A stretch of 64,000 nt of DNA from Anaeromassilibacillus senegalensis (GTDB lineage Bacteria > Bacillota > Clostridia > Oscillospirales > Acutalibacteraceae), in assembly GCF_001261775.1 (NCBI RefSeq), contig NZ_LN868537.1, positions 558,001-622,000 of the forward strand. Direction: 5' to 3'. The position numbers and the translations under genes were made by a program. Numbering within the stretch: position 1 is the first letter of the stretch; the number at the start of each line of letters is the position of its first letter. Positions 15,794-23,851 of this stretch are shown one piece after another. Below the pieces are notes generated by a model that was not told where the DNA came from, searched no databases, and was given only the letters and a program-made list of their open reading frames with translations.

Positions 15794-17095
15794 TTATGTA
15801 CCCTTTTGCATAACTGCACCTTCGATGCTACCAGGATTCTTGCCCAAATTGCCTTCCGCAGCTGACGATGGCTGTACAGGCTCTACCGCCTCAGTACAGG
15901 CGCCATTGCATACAGAAAGTAATTGACCACAATTTTGACAAAACTGTTTTCCTTCGGACTGGTCACATTTGCCTTCACAGATGGAAAGCAAGTTTCCACA
16001 ATACTCACAATAGGGGCCAATATCGCCTTCCTCTATGAGTACGTTTTGATCCGGATCACCGATAGGGGGGGCACCTGTTGGATCACTGGTTACTGCCGAA
16101 CTGCTATTCTCCGACGGCTCTTCCTCGGCAGGCTCGCTGCTTTCTGGAGGTGTTACCGGAGGGATACCGCTGTCCTTGACCGTGTCATCGTTGTCACCAC
16201 TCGGCTTCTTATCCGGTTTTTTATCCGGAGAAGGGTTGCTCGAGCTGTTATCAGGTTCCGGTTCTGATGGGGGAGGATCCTTGACAATGTTATCGTCGCC
16301 ATCCGATACAAAATCATTATCCACCGGATCTTCAGAAGAGGGTTCTGTTGTAACAACGCCACTTAGTTCAATCTGATGAATGTCTACCAGAGAGGTGAGC
16401 TCTTTGATGGACATAGCCGCGAGATCTTGGGCATTCAAACTTTCGTCCGTTGCCGCAAGTTTTTTTACAAAGTCCGCTTTTCCAACCGAAATGTTGTTTT
16501 CCTTGGCAAGGGATTTGACATCGTCTGTCAAGGATTCGTTTTGCTGCAGGATCGTTGCTTTCGCATTGTTCCGCTTCAAAGTGTTGTCAACACTGGTGGT
16601 AAGCTTGTTTTGCAACCGCTGCGCCTTTTGGGCATCATCATTGGCTACAGAGATCAGAATTGTGTTTTCTGGACTTTCTGGGGACAAATACCCTTTTTGA
16701 ACCATCGAATCGATGATTTCATCCGTGGCAACTCCCAACTCAGTCCCTTGCAGGTTCATACCATCCAAAACTTTTACGGCGTCTTCATTCAGCGCCCTGT
16801 ATTTTACCACCGTATCCTGAGGATCCACAGATAGCTCAATACCAGGGTTAACGTCGATGCTGACGATGGAATCTACTGTAGGCTGTACCATATAGAAGAT
16901 ACCGATAATCAACATAAACGCCGCAGCAATCGCACAACTAGCCATTCTAAAGGAGATATGCGATTTGGGTTTGCTCTCCTTTTTAAACTCCACAACAGCG
17001 TAATCATTTTGTACTGCCAGGATCTCGCCCAGTACATCGGGAGTAGCTGTCAGAACGGCATTCTTCAAGGATTGCTTCATTTCTTTTCTTGTCAT
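15794..17095 (-). CDS. RsgI-like anti-sigma factor with extracellular Cys repeats
   Basis: 433 aa. A cytoplasmic N-terminus of about 48 residues is followed by one membrane helix (about 49-70). Then comes the RsgI-type extracellular domain beginning SIVSIDVNPGIELSVDP, and a long Pro/Ser/Glu-rich linker (about 250-350). Near the C-terminus are two tandem zinc-ribbon-like repeats of the form C-x2-C-G-x-LLS-x-C-x-G-x-C. The ECF sigma gene directly upstream is the likely target. Two Cys modules outside the membrane are unusual for RsgI proteins, which often end in carbohydrate-binding modules. Confidence 0.82.
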   Translation of the reverse strand: MTRKEMKQSLKNAVLTATPDVLGEILAVQNDYAVVEFKKESKPKSHISFRMASCAIAAAFMLIIGIFYMVQPTVDSIVSIDVNPGIELSVDPQDTVVKYRALNEDAVKVLDGMNLQGTELGVATDEIIDSMVQKGYLSPESPENTILISVANDDAQKAQRLQNKLTTSVDNTLKRNNAKATILQQNESLTDDVKSLAKENNISVGKADFVKKLAATDESLNAQDLAAMSIKELTSLVDIHQIELSGVVTTEPSSEDPVDNDFVSDGDDNIVKDPPPSEPEPDNSSSNPSPDKKPDKKPSGDNDDTVKDSGIPPVTPPESSEPAEEEPSENSSSAVTSDPTGAPPIGDPDQNVLIEEGDIGPYCEYCGNLLSICEGKCDQSEGKQFCQNCGQLLSVCNGACTEAVEPVQPSSAAEGNLGKNPGSIEGAVMQKGT

Positions 17096-17150
17096 AGTCT
17101 CATACGCACCTACATTCCTTGTAGACAGTGCTTAGACCAAGATCCAAAAA

Positions 17151-17714
17151 TCAGCCAGAACTTTCATTTACTGCTTTATGAAGCTTTTTGATCGCTCTGT
17201 TGTAACAGGAAAGAACTGTGCCAAGCGGAATCGTAAGCAGGGAGGAAACTTCTCTGAACTTAAACCCTTGGGTTACGTGTAACAGAACAATTTTCCGTTC
17301 CTGTTCGTTCAGGACCTCCAGCGCCTTCCTCAATACCAGATTGTCTACAGTGCTGGAAATCACATCGACTCCGATTTGATTTTCCTCGTCAGAAAAATCG
17401 GAGGTCTCCTGCTTTTGGACCCGGCGAAGCTCCATATAGGCCAGATTTTTAGCAATTGTAAAAATCCATGCCAGGGGCTTTCCTTGAGGAATATAATGTT
17501 GTATCGACTTGCGGACGGAAAGATAGGTATCCTGCATCAGATCCTCCGCGGTCGAGTGGCTTTTGACAATGGACAAAAGATAACAGTAAACAGAATTCTG
17601 CGTCATGCGGTACAGTTCTTCAAAAGCGGTCCTGTCACCGTTTGCGACTTCACGCATGAGCGTGTCTGTCAGCTGTTCCTTTTTCCTGTTGTCCCGGTTT
17701 CCTGGAACCAACAT
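17151..17714 (-). CDS. ECF-type RNA polymerase sigma factor
   Basis: 187 aa, the size of an ECF sigma factor. Region 2 (AFEELYRMTQNSVYCYLLSI to EDLMQDTYLSV) and region 4 (LNEQERKIVLLHV, FREVSSLLTIPLGTV) are both clear. Two in-frame ATGs lie at 17720 and 17714; the second has the better distance from GAGGG. The gene precedes the RsgI-like anti-sigma by 55 bases and they probably form one operon sensing an envelope or extracellular signal. Confidence 0.92.
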   Translation of the reverse strand: MLVPGNRDNRKKEQLTDTLMREVANGDRTAFEELYRMTQNSVYCYLLSIVKSHSTAEDLMQDTYLSVRKSIQHYIPQGKPLAWIFTIAKNLAYMELRRVQKQETSDFSDEENQIGVDVISSTVDNLVLRKALEVLNEQERKIVLLHVTQGFKFREVSSLLTIPLGTVLSCYNRAIKKLHKAVNESSG

Positions 17715-17720
17715 TTTCAT

Positions 17721-18064
17721 CCCTCTATCAACATAATGAAAAACTCATTGTTTTTATTGCATCCATTTTAAAAAATTTTTAAAAAACTTTGAAACTGCAA
17801 AAAAATAGGGCTGCGACTTAGGAAATAAGCCGTCTGGCCTCCATCTGCTCCGTTCAAATTCATGCTCAGATGCGGAAACATTCTATTCTATTATATAAGA
17901 AGTTGTCCCATTTGGGAAGGCCCTTATGAAAAACAAAGCAATAAATTTGCAGTCATTATTTATCTAATTATTATACTGACTGGCTTTTTGTTAAAAAACA
18001 AGCAAGCAGTTTATACAAAAATAAAAAAATCAAGTCTAAAATATAAAACTTTATATGAATTATA
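17721..18064. other. AT-rich intergenic region between the sigma and cwlD genes
   Basis: About 340 bases with long A and T runs. I see no supported gene. It presumably holds the sigma-factor promoter, but no confident ECF promoter pair could be picked. Confidence 0.5.
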
Positions 18065-18094
18065 GCATCGTTTTTCCATCCAAAGGCATACAAT
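18065..18094 (+). promoter_or_regulatory. Sporulation (sigma-E-like) promoter of cwlD
   Basis: CATACAAT at 18087-18094 is a perfect sigma-E -10 box. GCATCGT at 18065-18071, 15 bp upstream, is a partial -35 match. cwlD is expressed during sporulation in Bacillus. Confidence 0.5.
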
Positions 18095-18134
18095 GTTTTG
18101 CTTTACATATATATTCCATGTGAGGTGATTGACA

Positions 18135-18857
18135 TTGGAGGGACGTAAAGGATATTTTGCCCCGGTCGCGGTTTTAATTATCTGCTGCCTGATTTTTCTA
18201 TTGCTATCTTATTTATCTTACCAGAAGATTGACGAGATGGCATCCAATCTTGCGGCAAAAGAACAGCCGGTCATTGTCCTGGACCCAGGTCATGGTGGGG
18301 AGGACGGCGGGGCTGAGGGCGTTTCCAAAATGTTGGAAAAGGACATCAACCTCGCGATTTCCTTGAAACTGCAAAAGATGTTTGAATTGTCAGGCTTTCG
18401 TGTGGTAATGACCCGCGATGAAGACATTTCGATTGGCGACGCTGCACTGGATACGGTAAAAGAACGCAAAGTTTCTGATATTCACAACCGCCTGAAGGTG
18501 ATTGAAGAGCAAGGCGACTGCATATTCCTGAGCATTCATCAAAATCATTTTACCAGCAGCCGGTATTACGGCACACAGGTATTTTATTCCAACAACCATC
18601 CGGACAGCAAAACGTTGGCGGAGGATATCCGGGCAAGAGTAGTTCCTCTTTTACAACCTGAAAATACCCGGGAATGCAAACCGGCGACCAGTTCCATCTA
18701 TTTACTTTGGAATACAAAGGTTCCTGCTGTTTTGGTGGAGTGTGGTTTTCTCTCCAACGAAAGTGAAGCACAGCGCTTAAATGATCCGCAATACCAAGAA
18801 CAGATGGCGTTTGCCATATACAACGGATTCTTAGATTACTATCAATCGGTTCACTAG
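18135..18857 (+). CDS. cwlD: Sporulation N-acetylmuramoyl-L-alanine amidase CwlD
   Basis: 240 aa. The TTG at 18135 is preferred because GAGGTGA lies six bases upstream; a TTG at 18129 touches that site. An N-terminal hydrophobic segment (about 8-27) is followed by an Amidase_3 domain with zinc ligands in DPGHGGEDGG, EKDINLAI and SIHQNHF, and the catalytic Glu in VECGFLSN. In spore formers CwlD helps convert muramic acid to the muramic delta-lactam of the cortex, needed for germination. A sigma-E-like promoter fits this. Confidence 0.92.
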   Translation: MEGRKGYFAPVAVLIICCLIFLLLSYLSYQKIDEMASNLAAKEQPVIVLDPGHGGEDGGAEGVSKMLEKDINLAISLKLQKMFELSGFRVVMTRDEDISIGDAALDTVKERKVSDIHNRLKVIEEQGDCIFLSIHQNHFTSSRYYGTQVFYSNNHPDSKTLAEDIRARVVPLLQPENTRECKPATSSIYLLWNTKVPAVLVECGFLSNESEAQRLNDPQYQEQMAFAIYNGFLDYYQSVH

Positions 18858-18929
18858 GACCTTTGTCTTGTTTTCACAGTCAGCCTCCCGTATAATGTAA
18901 AGAAATACATAGGGAATGAGGCGGACAAA

Positions 18930-20300
18930 ATGGCGCAAAAAATTAAAAATGTATATAGATGTACGGAATGTGGCTTTGAATCGGCTAAGTGGTATGGAAA
19001 ATGCCCGGGATGCGGCCAGTGGAATTGTATGACAGAGGAGATCAAAGAGGTGGCTCCACAAAGAAGCAGCCTCTCCGCATCGAATCGAAGCTCCACCCGG
19101 CCAGTAGCAATTAACAATATAGATACAACCGAAGAAGCCCGGTATCATACCGGGCTGACAGAGCTGGATCGCGTGCTGGGTGGCGGTATTGTCAAGGGTT
19201 CCCTTATTTTAATCAGCGGTGAACCGGGTATCGGTAAGTCGACCATTCTTTTGCAAATCTGCGAATATCTGGGACAATCCCTGCGTATTTTATATGTATC
19301 GGGAGAGGAATCCAGCCGGCAAATTAAGCTGCGCGCAACCCGCCTTGGAGTGAACAGCGAAAACCTTTATATTTTAACTGAAACCGACGTGCAAAATGTC
19401 ATGGAGCAAATTCGCTGCGATAAGCCGGACCTGGTGATGATCGATTCCATACAAACTATGAATTTTACCGATCTGAATTCTTCTCCAGGAAGCGTCACAC
19501 AAGTAAGGGAGTGCACCAATGCGTTGATGCACACGGCTAAGGCACTTGAGATTCCCACTATATTAGTAGGCCATGTAAACAAAGATGGAGCGATTGCAGG
19601 CCCAAAGGTCCTGGAGCATATCGTCGATGCGGTTCTGTACTTTGAAGGGGACCGCCAAATGCCGTATCGCATTTTAAGGGCAGTGAAAAATCGGTATGGA
19701 TCAACAAATGAAATCGGCGTGTTTGATATGGGAGACAGCGGGTTGCAGCAGGTGGACAACCCGTCCCTGGCAATGTTGTCCGGTCGGCCGATCCATGTAT
19801 CCGGGACCTGCGTCACTTGCGTCATAGAGGGCTCCCGTCCCATTCTCGCGGAAATTCAGGGATTGGCCTCCACCACTGGGTTTGGAAATCCACGCAGAAT
19901 GGCGACCGGATTTGACTATAACCGGATGTCTTTGCTGTTGGCCGTTTTGGAAAAGCGCGCCGGCTACTATTTTTCTAATCTGGACGCATACCTGAATGTT
20001 GTTGGTGGGCTGCGGCTGGACGAGCCTGCCGCAGATCTTGCGGTGGCAATGGCACTGGTCTCCAGCTTAAAGGACGTTCCCCTCAGCGAAGACGCCATCG
20101 TCTTTGGAGAAGTAGGATTGGCAGGAGAATTGCGCTCGGTTTCCAGCGCGGATGCCCGGATCAGTGAGGCGTCCCGACTTGGTTTCCAAAAATGCATTCT
20201 GCCACATCACAATTTAAAGCAGATCCGCGGCAACCACGGCGGAATGCAGCTGATAGGAGTAAAAAACATTAAAGAGGCATTTGAGGCGTTGGCGGAATAG
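18930..20300 (+). CDS. radA: DNA repair protein RadA
   Basis: 456 aa, standard length. Zinc finger CTECGFESAKWYGKCPGCG at the N-terminus, Walker A GEPGIGKST, the RadA-specific KNRYG motif, and a C-terminal Lon-like domain (EVGLAGELRSVSSADARI). RadA is a RecA-like, DnaB-like branch-migration helicase in recombination. The start has a short purine-rich ribosome binding site in front. The 3' end overlaps a small gene on the other strand. Confidence 0.97.
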   Translation: MAQKIKNVYRCTECGFESAKWYGKCPGCGQWNCMTEEIKEVAPQRSSLSASNRSSTRPVAINNIDTTEEARYHTGLTELDRVLGGGIVKGSLILISGEPGIGKSTILLQICEYLGQSLRILYVSGEESSRQIKLRATRLGVNSENLYILTETDVQNVMEQIRCDKPDLVMIDSIQTMNFTDLNSSPGSVTQVRECTNALMHTAKALEIPTILVGHVNKDGAIAGPKVLEHIVDAVLYFEGDRQMPYRILRAVKNRYGSTNEIGVFDMGDSGLQQVDNPSLAMLSGRPIHVSGTCVTCVIEGSRPILAEIQGLASTTGFGNPRRMATGFDYNRMSLLLAVLEKRAGYYFSNLDAYLNVVGGLRLDEPAADLAVAMALVSSLKDVPLSEDAIVFGEVGLAGELRSVSSADARISEASRLGFQKCILPHHNLKQIRGNHGGMQLIGVKNIKEAFEALAE

Positions 20301-20448
20301 CGGTTTGCTGTGGGTAAACACGGGGTGTTACCTTAATGCAGTGGACGCAGCCGTCTCCTTTATAATTGGTAATAGCCGAAGGCATTTCCAGACTGCAATA
20401 CCCATCGTGCTGATAGATGCAGTCTACGTCGCATTGAATAATGCTCAT
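20269..20448 (-). CDS. 59-residue Cys-rich protein (DUF1540-like), antisense to the radA 3' end
   Basis: ATG at 20448 with GGAAAGGTG upstream; stop at 20269, so 32 bases overlap radA tail to tail. The product begins MSIIQCDVDCIYQHDG. It has five Cys in the order C-x3-C-x7-C-x15-C-x2-C, followed by a Pro-rich tail. Spacing resembles the small DUF1540-type metal-binding proteins common in clostridia. The good ribosome binding site, Cys pattern and clean codon use support a real gene. Function is unknown. Confidence 0.75.
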   Translation of the reverse strand: MSIIQCDVDCIYQHDGYCSLEMPSAITNYKGDGCVHCIKVTPRVYPQQTAIPPTPQMPL

Positions 20449-20621
20449 AATATTTTTACACCTTTCCTTTGTTTAAACTGGGATTATCTTTGGTGAATCT
20501 TGATAGAAATATACATGATCAGTTAAAGGAATCATGGAAAAATAATCGCCGGAAATGCGTCTGTTTCACAGGTATAATTCCCCGTCCCGTTCACAGAATA
20601 AAACGGAATGGGGGAATCAGC
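20449..20621. other. Intergenic region before the MacA-like gene
   Basis: About 170 bases between the divergent Cys-rich gene and the adaptor gene; it must hold promoters for both. No clear operator or riboswitch was seen. Confidence 0.4.
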
Positions 20622-21611
20622 ATGAAAAAATATGTACAGTTAATTACCTTTACATGTGTACTGATCGCAGTAATTGGGTTAATAGGCGGAATGATCAGGA
20701 ATACTGCGGTAAAGGCGACTGTTGTAAAGGTGAAACCGCTTACAGTTGAAAACTCTGTTACATGCACTGGTAAGGTGGAACGCGTCGCTGTAAGAAGCGT
20801 ATATCCGCCTACTGCAGCGGCGGTAAAGGAGACATATGTAAAAGTAGGCGATAAAGTGGAGGCAGGTTCTCCTTTGCTGAACATTGTATCTACACCTGTC
20901 GTTCCGGACACCACATCTCTTCAGGAAACTTATGCCGCTCTTCTCAGCGGGTATACAACGCAGGGAGAAGTTCCCGCAGTTGGCGATGTGGAAGAAGAGG
21001 AAGAACAGGTTTTAACGGCGCCTATTTCCGGTGAGATTACGGCTGTCTCTGTTTCCAGCCAGGGAACTTTGGAATTTGGCAAACCAGCGGTGACGATCGC
21101 CAGTGATGAAGGACTTCAGGTTCGGCTGTCTGTTAACGAATCGCAGATATCTGAGATACAGGTCGGACAAAAAGCGGAAATAACCGGAGTTGGTTTTAAA
21201 AATTCCGTTTACACTGGAACGGTAAAAAGTATTTCCTCTGAGGCAAAACAATTGATATCTGCAACAGGACAGGAAACGGTTGTGGAGGTAGTTGTCAGTG
21301 TTGACAGTCCTGGTGATGATATCAAACCTGGATTTTCCGCAAAGGCTAAAATTATTACAGAGCAGAATGACAACGTCCTGATTGCCCCTTATGAGGCCGT
21401 ACGAGCGGAAAAAGACGGCTCAGAATATGTGTATAAACTGGAAGGGCAAAGGGTTATAAAAACTCCGATTCAAACAAGCGGCGAATATGAAGACGGGTTT
21501 GAAGTGCAGATGGGGCTGAGCAATAACGATAAAATTGTGGTCAATCCGGACTCTGTATCCAACGGTGCAAGAGTGATTCCCCAGGGGGAGGAGGAGCACA
21601 CCGATGATTGA
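20622..21611 (+). CDS. MacA/HlyD-like membrane-fusion (adaptor) subunit
   Basis: 329 aa from the ATG at 20622, preceded by GGGGGAA; an upstream in-frame extension to 20469 lacks support. The N-terminal hydrophobic segment (about 5-24) is a signal anchor. The biotinyl-lipoyl half motifs lie around VRSVYPPTAAAVKETYVKVGDKVEAG and LTAPISGEITAVSVSSQG, then a beta-barrel domain. It resembles YknX-type adaptors of MacB exporters. It overlaps the permease gene by eight bases, so they form one unit. Confidence 0.88.
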   Translation: MKKYVQLITFTCVLIAVIGLIGGMIRNTAVKATVVKVKPLTVENSVTCTGKVERVAVRSVYPPTAAAVKETYVKVGDKVEAGSPLLNIVSTPVVPDTTSLQETYAALLSGYTTQGEVPAVGDVEEEEEQVLTAPISGEITAVSVSSQGTLEFGKPAVTIASDEGLQVRLSVNESQISEIQVGQKAEITGVGFKNSVYTGTVKSISSEAKQLISATGQETVVEVVVSVDSPGDDIKPGFSAKAKIITEQNDNVLIAPYEAVRAEKDGSEYVYKLEGQRVIKTPIQTSGEYEDGFEVQMGLSNNDKIVVNPDSVSNGARVIPQGEEEHTDD

Positions 21612-22788
21612 TGTGATCCGGTCCGCATATCATAATCTGGGGAGAAAAAAGGGCAGGACTGTTTTGACAATTTTAGGGATTACAATAGGTGTCGCCTCGG
21701 TAATTCTGATTGGAAACATCAGCCAATGCGGTTCAAATGCTTTGACGAATGAGTTGGATAGTCTGGGGCTGAATGGGTTGTCCATATCCTGCCAGACTGG
21801 ATCAAGCGTTACTCTAAAGGATACGGATTTAAACCTGGTGAAAAATTGCGATGGGGTGGATCAGGCAACTCCGCTCTTAATGCAAAGCACTACGGTTTCC
21901 GCGCGGGAGTCAGAGACGAAAGCATTGGTTTGGGGAATCGATACGACAGCCAGCCAAATTGTTTCGATACAAATCCTTTACGGCAGGATGTTTACCAGCA
22001 AAGATATCAGCACCAATGCAAATGTCTGCCTTGTGGATGAATCGTTCTCCAGAAATGCCTATATGAGAAGCAATATTATCGGAAAGCATGTTTCTGTTCA
22101 GTGCGGCGGTGCTTTGGAAGATTTTGAAGTGATTGGAGTAATTAAGACGGGCAGTGGACTATTGCAAAACATGCTGGGAAATTATATTCCCACATTTGTT
22201 TATGTTCCATATACAACGATGCAGACCGCTTCTGGCAGGAGCAGCTTTGACCAGATTGCCGTAAAAATTGATCCCTCCAGTGATTTAGATAGTACAGGTA
22301 AAGCCATTGTTGCCACATTGAATCAAAATAATGGGACAACAGATACATTTGTATCCAACAATTTGGCCGAACAAAAGGATGGTTTGGACAACATTCTGAA
22401 CATTGTAACGCTGATACTATCCGCAGTAGGTGCTATTTCTTTGCTTGTGGCAAGTTTAAGCATTATGACAGTGATGTTGGTTTCTGTCAGCGAGCGTACA
22501 CGGGAGATCGGTATTAAAAAAGCGATCGGAGCCAAGAGAAAAGACATCATGCTGGAATTTATGCTTGAAGCCATTTTTATTTCTATCTTTGGTTGTGCTG
22601 TTGGTATTGTTTTGGGCTATGGAATTTCCTATGCTGGGGCTTCGCTTTTTGGAATTACATTGGGGACACGCTGGGATATCTTTGTATTGTCTATTATATT
22701 CTCATTAAGTACAGGGACTATTTTCGGCGTTTATCCTGCTATTAAGGCATCTGCTCTAAAACCCGTGGATGCATTGCGCATGGAATAG
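21604..22788 (+). CDS. MacB-like ABC transporter permease (FtsX domain)
   Basis: 394 aa. One N-terminal helix (about 17-40), a large extracellular MacB_PCD domain, then three C-terminal helices with the FtsX core (SERTREIGIKKAIGAKRKDIM) and the usual end PAIKASALKPVDALRME. It would pair with the adaptor encoded upstream and with an ATPase of the LolD/YknY type. No ATPase gene is next to it: the mobile element begins directly after the stop codon. Substrate unknown; antimicrobial-peptide export is common for the family. Confidence 0.9.
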   Translation: MIDVIRSAYHNLGRKKGRTVLTILGITIGVASVILIGNISQCGSNALTNELDSLGLNGLSISCQTGSSVTLKDTDLNLVKNCDGVDQATPLLMQSTTVSARESETKALVWGIDTTASQIVSIQILYGRMFTSKDISTNANVCLVDESFSRNAYMRSNIIGKHVSVQCGGALEDFEVIGVIKTGSGLLQNMLGNYIPTFVYVPYTTMQTASGRSSFDQIAVKIDPSSDLDSTGKAIVATLNQNNGTTDTFVSNNLAEQKDGLDNILNIVTLILSAVGAISLLVASLSIMTVMLVSVSERTREIGIKKAIGAKRKDIMLEFMLEAIFISIFGCAVGIVLGYGISYAGASLFGITLGTRWDIFVLSIIFSLSTGTIFGVYPAIKASALKPVDALRME

Positions 22789-22816
22789 ATTAAACCAGCC
22801 ACGCATGGGTTTATTA

Positions 22817-22858
22817 TGAGGATGAAAAAAGGAGCCCGCAGGGGCTCCTTTTTCTGAA
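22817..22858 (+). repeat. Direct repeat, left copy: stem-loop found at the element's outer edges
   Basis: A 42-bp sequence nearly identical to 26685-26727. It contains the GGAGCCC/GGGCTCC terminator-like stem followed by T. Here it lies between the permease stop and a recombinase fragment, so it looks like the end of an older element copy. Confidence 0.8.
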
Positions 22859-22864
22859 CCTAAA

Positions 22865-23232
22865 ATTATTATTTGCGCTCTGAGCGGGAACTGAAAACGG
22901 GTAAAACACGCCGGATTCGTGTCCCAAAGACGCTTCTGGATCGCCTTACGGCACAAAAAGGCAAGATTTTCGTTTTTGAGAACCGGCTCGACTACCGCAA
23001 GCCCCGGACGCGGCAGGCCGTTTATAAAGACCTGCGCCGGGCGGCGAAGCTGTTCCGGGTGACGCAAACTCACTTGAGCCCGCACAGCGCCCGGAAGATT
23101 TACGCGGTTTCTGCGTACCGGCAGACCGGCAGTTTGCAGCGCGTGAAGGAGCTGCTGAACCATGACGACGAAGCGGTGACGATGCTGTACGCCATGGCTG
23201 ACCAGCTGGAGGTGCGACGAAAGAAAAAATGA
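22865..23232 (+). pseudogene. 5'-truncated mini tyrosine recombinase, older copy
   Basis: Nearly identical to the 3' part of the complete recombinase gene at 26003-26509. It begins within the TTTGCGCTCTGAG segment and has lost the first ~43 codons, including the catalytic Arg in GLRISD. It also has a 24-base in-frame deletion just after the break. The HSAR motif, the NHDDEA histidine and the C-terminal Tyr remain. With Arg-I missing it cannot be catalytically complete, so it is read as the remnant of an earlier element. Confidence 0.85.
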
Positions 23233-23457
23233 ATGCAATCAAATGGTGGCAATTTCCGCATGTGCGGGATGGCTTGTGGTATGTTCTGAGCCAGATGCTG
23301 CAATTCTAACGGAGAGGAGGAAGGCAGCGTCGGATTGTGCAAAACGTTTATTTTGTATGCGCAGCGGAAATTGTCGGCCATATCGAGCAATAGAGCGCCG
23401 GAAACGGTGCAAAAGGAAAGGAGCCCCGAAGGGCCCCTGTTTTTTGCGAGGGAAACA
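23233..23457 (+). repeat. Non-coding tail after the recombinase, copy 1
   Basis: Homologous to 26510-26736: shared blocks include AAATGGTGG, TGTGCAAAACGTTTATTTTG and TATGCGCAGCGGAAATTG, plus a GC hairpin. It is visibly more diverged than the recombinase genes in front. No gene is supported here. Confidence 0.75.
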
Positions 23458-23489
23458 ATTATACAAAATAAATAAAAGTTTTGTTTAAT
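23458..23489. mobile_element. Left att-like recombination site of the element (imperfect palindrome)
   Basis: Left arm ATTATACAAAAT (23458-23469) and right arm TTTTGTTTAAT (23479-23489), matching the right-end site at 26737-26764 except for one arm base and a longer centre. The stop codon of the 120-aa gene touches it. It is a candidate left boundary of the 3.3-kb element. Confidence 0.55.
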
Positions 23490-23851
23490 CAGCCCGGTGG
23501 ATTTTCACCGGGCTTTTTTTGCGCCTTTTTGGGAGGGCGGCCCCGCTTGGGCCTGGCGGGTTCGGGCTGGAGATCTTTGAAGTTGGGGAGTTTGCCGAGG
23601 GGCTCTTCCTCCGGCGGGGGCGGGAAGGTGTGGGCGTGGTAGTTGTTGAGGGCGGCTTCGCGGTAGTCTGGTTTGCCGAGGATTTGGAGGCGCTGTTTTT
23701 CCAGCGCGAGCCATTGATTGGCGATGGCCCAGCGCGACCAGTCGGCGCGGGATTGGCCCATTTGGTCGTGGAGTTTCTGCTGGTTGCGCTCGATGATTGC
23801 CGCGATGTGGCGGCGCTCGTTCAGGATGGCGTTGGTTTCGGTCTGTGTCAT
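23489..23851 (-). CDS. Element protein of unknown function with a basic AT-hook-like tail
   Basis: 120 aa from the ATG at 23851, with AAAGGAAG upstream; a longer in-frame extension to 23983 enters the GC-rich region and is not supported. The N-terminal half is helical and charged (ILNERRHIAAIIERNQQKL), with a Pro-rich stretch (FPPPPEEEPLG) and a C-terminal KRGRPPKKAQKK that resembles an AT-hook. A small DNA-binding or accessory role in the element is possible. The last codons form the stem of a hairpin with a T tail on the other strand. No family recognised. Confidence 0.6.
   Translation of the reverse strand: MTQTETNAILNERRHIAAIIERNQQKLHDQMGQSRADWSRWAIANQWLALEKQRLQILGKPDYREAALNNYHAHTFPPPPEEEPLGKLPNFKDLQPEPARPKRGRPPKKAQKKPGENPPG
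23494..23520 (+). terminator. Terminator overlapping the 3' end of the 120-aa gene
   Basis: GCCCGGTG and CACCGGGC form a stem followed by TTTTTTT on the plus strand. It would stop plus-strand transcription entering the element from the left. Confidence 0.75.

Noticed and set aside
17862..18065. 67-codon frame on the plus strand before cwlD
   Set aside because: AT-rich, no ribosome binding site, and it overlaps the likely cwlD promoter.
20449..20621. N-terminal extension of the MacA-like protein to 20469
   Set aside because: No ribosome binding site; the ATG at 20622 has GGGGGAA and is followed directly by a signal anchor.
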